NCBI GenBank assembly: GCA_963170055.1
Contig: CAUJGJ010000277.1
Span: 16,001-80,000, forward strand
Length of the DNA: 64,000 nt
Source of the DNA: Halisarca cf. caerulea
Lineage: Eukaryota > Porifera > Demospongiae > Chondrillida > Halisarcidae
Direction of reading: 5' to 3'
In this document: positions 42,263 through 53,998 of the stretch, in pieces
Layout of the letters: every line of letters begins with the position of its first letter
How positions within the stretch are numbered: the first letter of the stretch is position 1
Program-made: the position numbers and the translations under genes
Notes under the pieces: model-generated
What the model was told of the DNA's origin: nothing
Database searches by the model: none
Seen by the model: only the letters and a program-made list of their open reading frames with translations

Positions 42263-45200
42263 TGGCACTAGCACCACGCACATTCCCAGTGGACACACAT
42301 GAAGTTTCTTAACTACTGTGCGCGTATTTGTGTAATTTTGGATATGCTGCTGCTAATACCAATATTTGGCACTAGCACCACGCACATTCCCAGTGGACAC
42401 ACATGACCTTTCTGAAGTGCTGTGGAAGAATTTGTGTAATGTTGGATATGCTGGTGCTAATACCAATATTTGGCACTAGCACCACGTATATTCCCAGTGG
42501 ACACACATGAAGTTTCTGAAGTGCTGTTGGCGTATTTGTGTAGTGTTGGATATGCTGGTGCTAATACCAATATTTGACACTAGCACCACTGACATTCCCA
42601 GTGGACATACATGAAGTTTCTTAACTACTGTGGGCGTATTTGCGTAATGTTGGATATGCTGGTGCTAAAACCAATATTTTGCACTAGCACCACACATTCC
42701 CAGTGGACACACATGACCTTTCTGAAGTGATGTGGGCGTATTTTTGTAGTGTTTGATAGGCTGGTGCTAATACCAATATTTGGCACTAGCACCACGCACA
42801 TTCCCAGTGGACACACATGAAGTTTCTTAACTACTGTGCGCGTATTTGTGTAATGTTGGATATGCTGCTGCTAATACCAATATTTGGCACTAGCACCACG
42901 CACATTCCCAGTGGACACACATGACCTTTCTGAAGTGCTGTGGAAGTATTTGTGAAATGTTGGATATGCTGGTGCTAATACCAATATTTGGCACTAGCAC
43001 CACGTATATTCCCAGTGGACACACATGAAGTTTCTGAAGTGCTGTTGGCGTATTTGTGTAGTGTTGGATATGCTGGTGCTAATACCAATATTTGGCACTA
43101 GCACCACTCACATTCCCAGTGGACATACATGAAGTTTCTTAACTACTGTGGGCGTATTTGTGTAATGTTGGATATGCTGGTGCTAATACCAATATTTGGC
43201 ACTAGCACCACACATTCCCAGTGGACACAAATGACCTTTCTGAAGTGCTGTGGGCGTATTTGTGTAGTGTTGGATATGCTTGTGCTAATACCAATATTTG
43301 GCACTAGCACCACGCACATTCCCAGTGGACACACATGAAGTTTCTGAAGTGCTGTGGGCGTATTTGTGTAGTGTTGGATATGCTCGTGCTAATACCAATA
43401 TTTGGCACTAGCACCACGCACATTCCAAGTGGACACACATGAAGTTTCTTAACTACTGTGGGCGTATTTGTGTAATGTTGGATATGCTGGTGCTAATACC
43501 AATATTTTGCACTAGCACCACGCACATTCCAAGTGGACACACATGACCTTTCTGAAGTGCTGTGGGCGTATTTGTGTAGTGTTGGATATGCTGGTGCTAA
43601 TACCAATATTTGGCACTAGCACCACGCACATTCCCAGTGGACAAACATGAAGTTTCTTAACTACTGTGCGCGTATTTGTGTAATGTTGGATATGCTGCTG
43701 CTAATACCAATAATTAGCACTAGGACCACGCACATTCCCAGTGGACTCACATGACCTTTCTGAAGTGCTGTGCGCGTACTTGTGTAATGTTGGATATGCT
43801 GGTGCTAATACCAATACTTGGCACTAGCACCACGCACATTCCCAGTGGACAAACATGAAGTTTCTGAAGTGCTGTGGGCGTATTTGTGTAGTGTTGGATA
43901 TGCTGGTGCTAATACCAATATTTGGCACTAGCACCACGCACATTCCCTGTGGACACACATGACCTTTCTGAAGTCCTGTGGAAGAATTTGTGTAATGTTG
44001 GATATGCTGGTGCTAATACCAATATTTGGCACTAGCACCACGTATATTCCCAGTGGACACACATGAAGTTTCTGAAGTGCTGTTGGCGTATTTGTGTAGT
44101 GTTGGATTTGCTGGTGCTAATACCAATATTTGGCACTAGCACCACTCACATTCCCAGTGGACATACATGAAGTTTCTTAACTACTGTGGGCGTATTTCTG
44201 TAATGTTGGATATACTGGTGCTAAAACCAATATTTGGCACTAGCACCACACATTCCCAGTGGACACACATGACCTTTCTGAAGTGCTGTGGGCGTATTTT
44301 TGTAATGTTTGATAGGCTGGTGCTAATACCAATATATGGCACTAGCACCACGCACATTCCCAGTGGACACACATGAAGTTTCTTAACTACTGTGCGCGTA
44401 TTTGTGTAATGTTGGATATGCTGCTGCTAATACCAATATTTGGCACTAGCACCACGCACATTCCCAGTGGACACACATGACCTTTCTGAAGTGCTGTGGA
44501 AGTATTTGTGTAATGTTGGATATGCTGGTGCTAATACCAATATTTGGCACTAGCACCACGTATATTCCCAGTGGACACACATGAAGTTTCTGAAGTGCTG
44601 TTGGCGTATTTGTGTAGTGTTGGATATGCTGGTGCTAATACCAATATTTGGCACTAGCACCACACATTCCCAGTGGACACAAATGACCTTTCTGAAGTGC
44701 TGTGGGCGTATTTGTGTAGTGTTGGATATGCTTGTGCTAATACCAATATTTGGCACTAGCACCACGCACATTCCCAGTGGACACACATGAAGTTTCTGAA
44801 GTGCTGTGGGCGTATTTGTGTAGTGTTGGATATGCTCGTGCTAATACCAATATTTGGCACTAGCACCACGCACATTCCAAGTGGACACACATGAAGTTTC
44901 TTAACTACTGTGGGCGTATTTGTGTAATGTTGGATATGCTGGTGCTAATACCAATATTTTGCACTAGCACCACGCACATTCCAAGTGGACACACATGACC
45001 TTTCTGAAGTGCTGTGGGCGTATTTGTGTAGTGTTGGATATGCTGGTGCTAATACCAATATTTGGCACTAGCACCACGCACATTCCCAGTGGACAAACAT
45101 GAAGTTTCTTAACTACTGTGCGCGTATTTGTGTAATGTTGGATATGCTGCTGCTAATACCAATATTTGGCACTAGCACCACGCACATTCCCAGTGGACTC

Positions 45201-45990
45201 ACATGACCTTTCTGAAGTGCTGTGCGCGTACTTGTGTAATGTTGGATATGCTGGTGCTAATACCAATACTTGGCACTAGCACCACGCACATTCCCAGTGG
45301 ACACACATGACCTTTCTGAAGTGATGTGGGCGTATTTGTGTAGTGTTGGATATGCTTTTGCTAATACCAATATTTGGCACTAGCACCACGCACATTCCCA
45401 GTGGATACACATGAAGTTTCTGAAGTTCTGTGGGCGTATTTGTGTAGTGTTGGATATGCTTGTGCTAATACCAATATTTGGCACTAGCACCACGCACATT
45501 CCCAGTGGACACACATGAAGTTTCTGATGTGCTGTGGGCGTATTTGTGTAGTGTTGGATATGCTGGTGCTAATACCAATATTTGGCACTAGCACCGCGCA
45601 CATTCCCAGTGGACACACATGAAGTTTCTTAACTACTGTGGGCGTATTTGTGTAGTGTTGGTTATGCTGGTGCTAATACCAATATTTGGCACTAGCACTA
45701 CGCACATTCCCAGTGGATACATATGACCTTTCTGAAGTGCTGTGGGCGCATTTGTGTAGTGTTGAATATGCTGGTGCTAATACCAATATTTGGCACTAGC
45801 ACCACGCACATTCCCAGTGGACACACATGAAGTTTCTGAAGTGCTGTGGGCGTATTTGTGTAGTGTTGGATATGCTGGTGCTAATACCAATATTTGGCAC
45901 TAGCACCACGCACATTCCCAGTGGACACACATGAAGTTTCTTAACTACTGTGGGCGTATTTGTGTAGTGTTGGATATGGTGGTGCTAATA

Positions 45991-46514
45991 ACAAAGGGTG
46001 TATAAAAACCATTTAAAAATGGTTAAAGGATGTAGGATTGACGCAGGACTGTGCAAAAAGGATCCTCCAAAAACCCATGGAACAAGGGCAGCCTAGGACT
46101 GTGCAAAAAGAATCCTCCAAAAACCCATGGAACAAGGGTAGATTGCGAAACCGGTACAGGGCCAGGTGGGCAAAGGGCAAGACGGGCATAGGGCTAGACG
46201 AGCACTGTGCAAATTCCTACATCCCGCATGTGCAGCACATTGTATATACATATTTATATATCATAATATATATGTGCTGCGGGATGTAGGAATTTGCACC
46301 GTGCTCGTCTAGCCCTATGCCCGTCTTGCCCTTTGCCCACCTGGCCCTGCACCGGTTTCGCAATCTACCCTTGTTCCATGGGTTTTTGGAGGATTCTTTT
46401 TGCACAGTCCTACGCTGCCCTTGTTCCATGGGTTTTTGGAGGATCCTTTTTGCACAGTCCTGCGTCAATCCTACATCCTTTAACCATTTTTAAATGGTTT
46501 TTATACACCCTTGT
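45991..46514. mobile_element. Palindromic foldback element in the satellite
   Basis: The left arm (about 45991-46234) and right arm (about 46275-46514) are near-perfect reverse complements around an AT-rich centre containing TATATACATATTTATATA. The outer ends read ACAAAGGGTGTATAAAAACC and, on the other strand, ACAAGGGTGTATAAAAACC, differing by one A. Each arm holds a direct duplication of about 50 bp built on GACTGTGCAAAAAG...CCATGGAACAAGGG. Close to each end is a small hairpin with arms AACCATTT and AAATGGTT. There is no coding capacity beyond mirror-image open frames, so this is a non-autonomous inverted-repeat or foldback element. No convincing target duplication was found, and the transposase family is unknown. 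Confidence 0.85.
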
Positions 46515-47160
46515 TCGTGCAGTTTTTCCTTTAAATATAATTTGTTAAGTGTACTATCTTATTCCTTCAATAAAACCTAATTTCATTGAGATATGCCTAA
46601 GTTGTGAACCTAACTTAGTAATAATGCATGTGTCATTGCTAAAAGCATAGCATCCCTGCGGTACCAGACAGGTCTGGTTCCAGGGCACAGGATGAGGACC
46701 TCGGGATACAATCATGTCCCAAAATGAAGTGCCTGCCAAGCAAACAGAGCATAGGCTAAGCTTATTGGTTTTAATGTCACATCATTATGTGATACCATAA
46801 ATCATGCAAATGTTGTAGGAAAGAAACGAAAACTATTCACCTGCCTGACTAAATAGTACTGGTTTTGCGTAGCCATACATTGCCGTCCGCTAAGATTTCG
46901 AAGTTCTTACTACGAAGGATTCAAACTATATTTTGTAGCTACTGCCTCAGAAGGCATCAATATCACTTCGAAATGCTTCGAACTATACTGTATCATTACT
47001 TCAGAACAGCGTTTGCTATAGTATGTTTCGACCAAAACCAGTAAGTCTGTCCACCTTTCGGTTGGGCATGCTTCGATCAAAATCGGCGATTCGATTCACC
47101 TTTCTCGGACATGTTTTTCTTCGTCAATCTAAAGTTACATGCAATGAATGCAATTAAAAA

Positions 47161-47220
47161 GCAATGAATCTAATTATAGGTGGGTGGATAGTAATGAATC
47201 TAATTATAGGTGGGCGGATG
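47161..47220 (+). repeat. 30-bp tandem duplication
   Basis: Two adjacent units contain AATGAATCTAATTATAGG followed by TGGGTGGAT or TGGGCGGAT, and differ at two positions. Confidence 0.85.
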
Positions 47221-47434
47221 TCGACCGCAAACCTAGTCTATGTTAGTCCGATTCATCATGGCGGGCTCTTCTTAAGTATGGGATTTTCCTATCCAAATAA
47301 TTCTCACTCTGTACTACACTAGCTGCTTCAAGAACCCTCAAAGGCACCCCGCGCTATCATTTTGAGTTGAAATGTGAAGTTTGAAGGTTACAGAACCTTC
47401 CTAGCGATCGCTAGCCCGTTTAGTTTAAAAGCGA

Positions 47435-47435
<1 letters not shown>

Positions 47436-47473
<38 letters not shown>
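47436..47473 (+). repeat. (TAA)n microsatellite
   Basis: About 12 uninterrupted trinucleotide repeats (AATAATAAT...) are followed by CAAGATG. The leucine-rich open frame read across it on the minus strand is an artefact of the repeat. Confidence 0.95.
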
Positions 47474-47476
<3 letters not shown>

Positions 47477-47705
47477 GATGACGAAAAGTTGCCCATATCT
47501 CGGCTCATGCCTCTTAGGAAAGAAACGAATTGTTGTTTTCACAGTAGGGTAAGGTCTGCAGTAACCATCGTAAAACATCGAAAGCCTACAAAAGGACGTT
47601 TCATAGATCGCTTGAGGCTTTTCGTTCCGCAAAACGTTCGTTTCCGGCGAAAATGCGCTTTAGCCTAATGTATGGCGGCCATGTTTTTTCGGTGTAAATC
47701 CTACA

Positions 47706-47729
47706 TATGGAGTACTACCGTACTCCATA
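47706..47729. repeat. Perfect hairpin at the right insertion junction
   Basis: Arms TATGGAGTAC and GTACTCCATA (10 bp each, no mismatch) flank a TACC loop. The hairpin ends where the satellite resumes with AATATTTGGCAC. Confidence 0.8.
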
Positions 47730-50700
47730 ATATTTGGCACTAGCACCACGCACATTCCCAGTGGACTCACATGAAGTTTCTGAAGTGCTGTGGGCGTATT
47801 TGTGTAGTGTTGGATATGCTGGTGCTAATACCAATATTTGGCACTAACACCAGGCACATTCGCAGTGGACACACATGACCTTTCTGAAGTGCTGTGGGCG
47901 TATTTGTGTAGTGTTGGATATGCTGGTGCTAATACCAATATTTGGCACTAGCACCACGCACATTCCCAGTGGACACACATGAAGTTTCTTAACTACTGTG
48001 GGCGTATTTGTGCAGTGTTTCATATGCTTCTGCTAATACCAATATTTAGCACTAGCACCACGCACATTCCAAGTGGATACACATGAAGTTTCTGAAGTAC
48101 TGTGAGCGTATTTGTGTAGTGTTGAATATGATTGTGCTAAGACTAATATTTGGCACTAGCACTATGCACATTCCCAGTGGACACACATGAAGTTACTGAA
48201 GTGCTGTGGGCGTATTTGTGTAGTGCTGGATATGCTGGTGCTAATACCAGTATTTGGCACTAGCACCACGCACATTCCCAGAGGACACACATAAAGTTTC
48301 TGAAGTACTGTGAGCGTATTTGTGTAGTGTTGGATATGCTGGTGCTATGACTATATTTGGCACTAGCACAACGCACATTCCCAGTGTACACACATAAAGT
48401 TACTGAAGTGCTGTGGGCGTATTTGTGCAGTGTTGGATATGCTGATGCTAATACCAAAATTTGGAACTAGCACCACCCAAACTCCCAGTGGACACACATG
48501 AAGTTTACAAAGTGTTGTGAGCGTATTTGAGTAGTGTTGGATGTGCTGGTGCTAATACCAATATTTGGCACTAGCACCACGCACATTCGTAATAGACACA
48601 CATGAAATTTCATAAGTACTATGGGCGTATTTGTGTAGTGTTGGATATGCTGGTGCTAATACCAATATTTGGCACTAGTACCACGCACATTCCCAGTGGA
48701 CACACATGAAGTTTCTGAAGTACTGTGAGCGTATTTGTGCAGTGTTGGATATGCTGTTGCTAAGACTAATATTTGGCACTAGCACCATGCACATTCCCAG
48801 TGGACACACATGAAGTTACTGAAGTGCTGTGGGCGTATTTGTGTAGTGCTGGATATGCTGGTGCTAATACCAATATTTGGCACTAGTACCACGCACATTC
48901 CCAGTGGACACACATGAAGTTTCTGAAGTACTGTGAGCGTATTTGTGCAGTGTTGGATATGCTGTTGCTAAGACTAATATTTGGCACTAGCACCATGCAC
49001 ATTCCCAGTGGACACACATGAAGTTACTGAAGTGCTGTGGGCGTATTTGTGTAGTGCTGGATATGCTGGTGCTAATACCAATATTTGTCACTAGCACCAC
49101 GCACATTCTTAGTAGACACACATTAAATTTCATAAATACTGTGGGTGTATTTGTGTAGTGTTGGATATGCTGGTGCTTATACAAATATTTGGTACTAACA
49201 TCACGCACATTCACAATTAAAACAAACAAAGTTTCTGAATTGCAGTGGGCGTTTTTCTGCAGTGTTGGATATGCTTGTGCTAATACCAATATTTGGCACT
49301 AGCACCACACACATTCCTAGTAGACACACATGAATTTTCATAAGTACTGTGGGTGTATTTGTGTAGTGTTGGATATGCTGGTGCTAAGACTAATATTTGG
49401 CACTAGCACCACGCACATTCCCAGTGGACACACATGAAGTTACTGAAGTGCTGTGGGCGTATTTGTGTAGTGTTGGATATGATGGTGCTAAGACTAATAT
49501 TTGGCACTAGCACCATGCACATTCCCAATGGACACACATGAAGTTACTTTAGTGCTGTGGGCGTATTTGTGTAGTGCTGGATATGCTGGTGCTAATACCA
49601 ATATTTGGCATTAACACCACCCACATTCCCAGTGGACACACATGAAGTTTTTGAATTGCTGTGAGTGCATTTGTGTAGTGTTAGTTATGCTGGTGCTAAT
49701 ACCAATATTTGGTACTAGCACCACGCACATTCACAATAGACACAGATGAAGTTTCTGAAGTGCAGTGGGCGTTTTTTTGCAGTGTTGGATATGCTGGTGC
49801 TAATACCAATATTTGGCACTAGCACCACGCACATTCCCAGTGGACACCCATGAAATATTTGAATTGCTGTAAGTGCATATGTGTAGTGTTGGATATGCTG
49901 GTGCTAATATCAATATTTAGCACTAGCACTAGCACATTCCCAGTGGACACACATGAAGTTTCTGAAGTACTGTGAGCGTATTTGTGTAGTGTTGGATAAG
50001 CTGGTGCTAAGACTAATATTTGGCACTAGAACCATGCACATTCCCAGTGGACACACATGAAGTTACTGAAGTGCTGAGGGCGCATTTGTTTAGTGCTGGA
50101 TATGCTGGTGCTAATACCAAAATTTGGAACTAGCACCACACACATTCCCAGTGGACACACATGAAGTTTACGAAGTGCTGTGAGCGTATTTGAGTAGTGT
50201 TGGATATGCTTGTGCTAATACCAATATTTTGTAATAGCACCACGCACATTCCCAATTGACACACATGAAGTTTCTGAAGTGCTGTGAGCGTATTTGTGTA
50301 GTGTTGGATATGCTGGTGCTAATACCAATATTTGGAACTAACACCACGCATATTCCCAGTGGACACACATGAAGTTTCTGAAGTGCTGCGGGCGTATGTG
50401 TGTAGAGTTGGATATGCTGGTGCTAATACCAATCTTAAGAACTAGCACCACGCACATTCCCAGTGGACACACATTAAGTTTCTAAGAAGATCTGTGGGCG
50501 TATTTGTGTAGTTTTGAATATACTGGTGCTAATGCCAATATTTGGCACTAGCACCACGCACATTCCCAGTGGACACACATGAAGTTTCTGAAGTGCTTTG
50601 AGCGTATTTGTGTAGTGTTGGATATGCTGGTGCTAATAAAAATATTTGGTAATAGCACCATGCACATTCCCAATTTACACACATAAAGTGTCTGAAGTGC

Positions 50701-52135
50701 TGTAGGCGTTTTTATGCAGAGTGGGATATACTGGTGCTAAAAAAAACATTTGACACTAGAACCACGAACATTCAAAGTGGACACACATGAAGTTTCTGAA
50801 GTGCTGTGGGTGTATATGTGCAGTGTTGGATATGCTGGTGCTAATACCAATATTTAGTAATAGCACAACGCACATTCCCAGTGGACACACTTGAAGTTTC
50901 TGAAGTGCTGTGGGCGTATTTGTGTAGTGTTGGAGATGCTGGTGCAAATACCAATGTTAAGCACTAGGACCACACACATTCCCAGTGGACACACATGAAG
51001 TTTCATAAGTTCTGTGGGTGTAATTGTGTAGTGTTGGATTTGCTGGTGCTAATACCAATATTTAGCACTAACCCCACGCACGTTCCCAGTGGACACACAT
51101 GGAGTTACTGAAGTGCTGTGGGCGTATTTGTGTAGTGTTGGATATACTGGTGCTAATACAAATATTTGGCACTAGCACCACATACATTCTCAGTGGACAA
51201 ACATGAAGTTTCATAAGTTCTGTGGGTGTAATTGTGCATTTTTGGATATGCTTGTGCTTATAACAATATTTGGCACTAGCACCACCCACATTCCCAGTGG
51301 ACACCCATGAAATATTTGAAGTGCTGTGAGTGCATTTGTGTAGTGTTGGATATGCTGGTGCTAATACCAATGTTTGCCACTAGCACCACCCACATTCCCA
51401 TTGGACATACATGGAGTTTCTTAAGATCTGTGTGCGTATTTGTGTAGTGTTGGATATGCTGGTGCTAATACCAATATTTAGCACTAGCACCATGCACATT
51501 CCCAGTGGACACACATGAAGTTTCTGAAGACCTGTGGGCGTATTTGTGTAGTGTTGGATATGTTGGTGCTAATACCAATATTTGGCACTAGCACCATACA
51601 CATTCCCAGTGGACACACATTAAGTTTCCGAAGTGCAGTGGGCGTATTTATGTAGTGTTGGATATGGTTGTGCTAATATCAATATTTGGCACTAGCACCA
51701 CGCACATTCCCAATTGACATACATGAAGTTTCTGAAGTTCTGTGAGCGAATTTGTGTAGTGTTAGATATGCTGGTTCTAATACCAATATTTGGCACTAGC
51801 ACCACGCACATTTCTTGTAGACACACATGAAATTTCATAAGTACTGTGGGCGTATTCGTGTAGTGTTGGATATGCTGGTGCTAATACCAATATTTTACTC
51901 TAGCACCATGCTCATTCCTAGTGGACACATATGAAGTTTCTTAAGTGCTGTGAGCTTATTTGTGTAGTGTTGGATATGCTGGTGCTAATGCCAATATTTG
52001 GCACTAGCACCACGCACATTCCCAGTGGACACACAAGACCTTTCTGAAGTGCTGTGGGCGTATTTGTGTAGTGTTGGATATGCTGGTGCTAATACCAATA
52101 TTTGGCACTAGCACCAAGCACATTCTCACTGGACA
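47729..52135 (+). repeat. 104-bp satellite, right diverged array
   Basis: About 42 further monomers in the same orientation as the main array. The first few match the homogeneous right-half type (GACCTTTCTGAAG at about 47877). Later ones are increasingly diverged, with new variants such as GCTAAGACTAATATTTGG and AAGTTACTGAAG. A 208-bp dimer is duplicated at about 48652-49067. The last recognisable monomer ends at about 52135 after CATTCTCACTGGACAAATTCC. Growing divergence toward the edge is typical of satellite borders. Confidence 0.93.
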
Positions 52136-52984
52136 AATTCCGACGACTGGAGAATGCTTCCCGCAACCAAAGGAACTCTTCCTGTTGTAAATTTTCAATT
52201 TCCCACGCAACCACATAGTTTCCTGCATGAAAGGGAACACTGCTTGAGGTGTAAATTTTAATTTCCCATGCCTCCAGATAGCTTCCCGCATCAAAAGGAA
52301 CACTTCCTGTGGTGAAAATTTCTATTTCAAAGTACAGCTCGTTGCCATACAAGTACAGCTCAATACTATACTGGTACAGCTTATTGCTATACCGGTACAG
52401 CGCATTGCAATGCCGGTACAGCACATTGACATAAAGGTACAGCTCATTGCCATACCAGTACAGCTCATTGCCATACAAGTACAGATCGTTGCCATACCAG
52501 TACAGCTCATTGCTATACCGGTACAACTATATGACTGTAAAAATGAATACTTCCTGTGGTTAAGTTTCCATTTCAAAAGCCAAACACGGCTTTAAGCGTC
52601 AAAGGGAAAACTTGCCGTGGAATAAATAACTATTTCCCACGACTCCACATGGTTGAATGCATCAAAGGGAACACTTCCTGTGTTGAAAATTTTAAATAAC
52701 TCAAAACTCCACATGGCTTCTCACATCAAAGGGAACACTTCCTGTAGTGAAAATTGAAATTTTTACCGAAAATATGGCAAATAGCATTAAAGGGAACACT
52801 TCTTGGGGTGAAAATTCAATTTCCCACGCCTCCACATAACTCTCAGGATAAAAAGGAAAACTACCCTAACCATGAAAATTTCCATTTCCCACAACAACAC
52901 ATGGGGACCTGCATAAAAAAAAACTATCTGTAATGAAAATTTAGATTTCAAACTAAACAGTTTCCAGATTTCAGGCTTCCCCCA
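52136..52984 (+). repeat. Degenerate tandem repeat of about 62-65 bp, left part
   Basis: Units share ATTTCCCACGCCTCCACATG, GCTTCCCGCATCAAAGGGAA and CACTTCCTGTGGTGAAAATT, each in weathered form. Anchors (AAAGG) lie near 52168, 52229, 52294, 52664, 52728, 52789, 52851 and 52912. The 21-bp minisatellite at 52332-52527 interrupts the series. Copies are too diverged for recent amplification. No protein-coding signal is seen. Confidence 0.8.
52332..52527 (+). repeat. 21-bp minisatellite, about 9 copies
   Basis: The unit is GTACAGCTCATTGCCATACC plus one base, with scattered changes. Because 21 is a multiple of 3, the minus strand reads as a repeating heptad of the type Y-x-Y-G-N-E-L. I judge the long open frame there to be a property of the repeat, not a gene. 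It sits inside the 62-65 bp repeat region and may have expanded from it or been inserted. Confidence 0.88.
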
Positions 52985-53998
52985 TTAACCCTTAAACATT
53001 CCAATTCCCATTTTGAAATTCTGCGCGAACGTTCCAAAGCCACTTGAGTGGCTTTTGCGGTGTGAAAATAGGTTATTTTTGCCAACGGTTTTCTGCTGTT
53101 CTGTTGACTTGTAGGAAACTTCTAGCTTGTCCCGAATGTAGTTTGTAGCTAGTGAGATCTTCCTACAAGTCTTGGTGTTCCATTTTCTACGCAAAACTTC
53201 GTATTGGCCTCCAAACCTGTAAGTACTACGTACCTAAATTTGTAAACTTGTATATACATACGTTATCAATCGGCTGGTAAACATTTCGTTACAAAATTCA
53301 ACGCAACTACACATTTAACACTGAAAATACATTGACAGAAACAAAAACGAAAAGTTGCAGCTAAAAGTCAAGGCATTGGTGAATGCGTCTCTTCTATTTC
53401 CTAGTCGACTGTCTAATCAACTTGCATACTTTGACGCGTAAATCTCTTCAGTGCTTCAAGACGACATTGAAAGAGCACACTGAAGCAGGCAAAGGAGATT
53501 ATGTCCAAGTACAAATGCAAGAAACGTAAAGGACAAATTTCCTCGGATGGCGGGCCATCTGGACGATTCTACAAACGTAAAATCCCCCTGTAAAGCTTCC
53601 AAAACGATGGTATATCTTGTCTGAAGCTCAAAGAACGAGCGTGTGAGAATTTCCTTTACCTGCAAGGAGGTAATCTCCACAATCCGGCGCTTCACTGCCC
53701 TTCTCCATACTTTGCCGTAAAGAACAATCCGTATACTAGACTATAACTTCGCATAACTGCATATTCTAAGTAAAATAACACGTATATGCATAGGAATAAC
53801 TTGTATAACAGTAATCTTTACATAGAATGTTTCAGCTATAGTACAGAACGCATTACTACCAAACTATAAAAAAATGTGACAATCAATAGAAGAAACTAGG
53901 ACTAACCTTTACATATAAAAAATCAACGAAGAAAATTGGAGCTTTTGCAGTTTATGTGCGCGAACCACTTAAGTGGCTTTGGAATGTTTAACAGTTAA
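52985..53998. mobile_element. Non-autonomous piggyBac-like element with TTAA duplication
   Basis: The block is bounded by TTAA at 52985-52988 and TTAA at 53995-53998. Its ends are inverted repeats: CCCTTAAACATTCCA on the left and, read on the opposite strand, CTGTTAAACATTCCA on the right. A subterminal inverted motif follows, CCAAAGCCACTTGAGTGG on the left and CCACTTAAGTGGCTTTGG on the right. TTAA target duplication with a CCC start is the hallmark of the piggyBac superfamily. About 1.0 kb long, with no transposase frame recognised, so a MITE-like derivative. Removing it and one TTAA restores the flanking repeat in phase (GCTTCCCCCA-TTAA-AGGGAACAC compared with GCTTCCCGCATCAAAGGGAA). Confidence 0.75.

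Larger units (their letters stand above)
1..45990 (+). repeat. 104-bp satellite DNA, main array
   Basis: About 440 head-to-tail monomers of about 104 bp fill this stretch without a gene. Recognisable landmarks in each monomer, in order, are GGCACTAGCACCACGCAC, ATTCCCAGTGGACACACATG, AAGTTTCTGAAGTGCTGTGG, GCGTATTTGTGTAGTGTTGG and ATATGCTGGTGCTAATACCA. All copies have the same orientation. A shorter 102-bp monomer lacking a GC dinucleotide (CACCACACATTCCC instead of CACCACGCACATTCCC) recurs in the right half. The junction of consecutive landmarks holds a 31-bp imperfect dyad with outer arms GGTGCTA and TAGCACC. The array runs off the left edge of the window, so its true length is unknown. I do not recognise it as a named satellite family. 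Confidence 0.97.
46515..47728. other. Non-satellite spacer, no gene recognised
   Basis: This 1.2-kb stretch separates the foldback element from the resumed satellite. I see no conserved protein or RNA gene in it. It holds an imperfect duplication of about 46 bp (about 47022-47068 and 47069-47113, each with TTCGA-CAAAA and CACCTTTC), a 30-bp tandem pair, a TAA microsatellite and a terminal hairpin. GC-richer patches such as ATGGCGGCCATG at 47671 resemble promoter-proximal motifs but have no supporting gene. Together with the foldback element it forms a 1.74-kb block inserted into a single satellite monomer. Confidence 0.6.

Noticed and set aside
121..45960. Many open frames of 60-119 codons in the satellite on both strands
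   Set aside because: All are translations of the 104-bp repeat in rotating frames; there is no recognisable domain, and lengths follow the placement of variants.
1..45990. CRISPR-like array
   Set aside because: There are no spacers: the whole 104-bp unit is repeated and varies throughout.
46038..46468. Two 83-codon frames on opposite strands
   Set aside because: They are mirror images produced by the palindrome arms and have no coding signal.
47700..47732. Helitron 3' end (hairpin near a boundary)
   Set aside because: There is no CTRR terminus after the hairpin, no TC start at the left edge, and no A/T insertion site.
47671..47740. ATGGCGGCCATG as a possible start of a gene at the insertion edge
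   Set aside because: The frame runs only 23 codons into the satellite and stops; no splice donor was seen.
53456..53695. 79-codon minus-strand frame inside the piggyBac-like element
   Set aside because: Too short, with no similarity I can recognise to a piggyBac transposase, and no catalytic Asp pattern.
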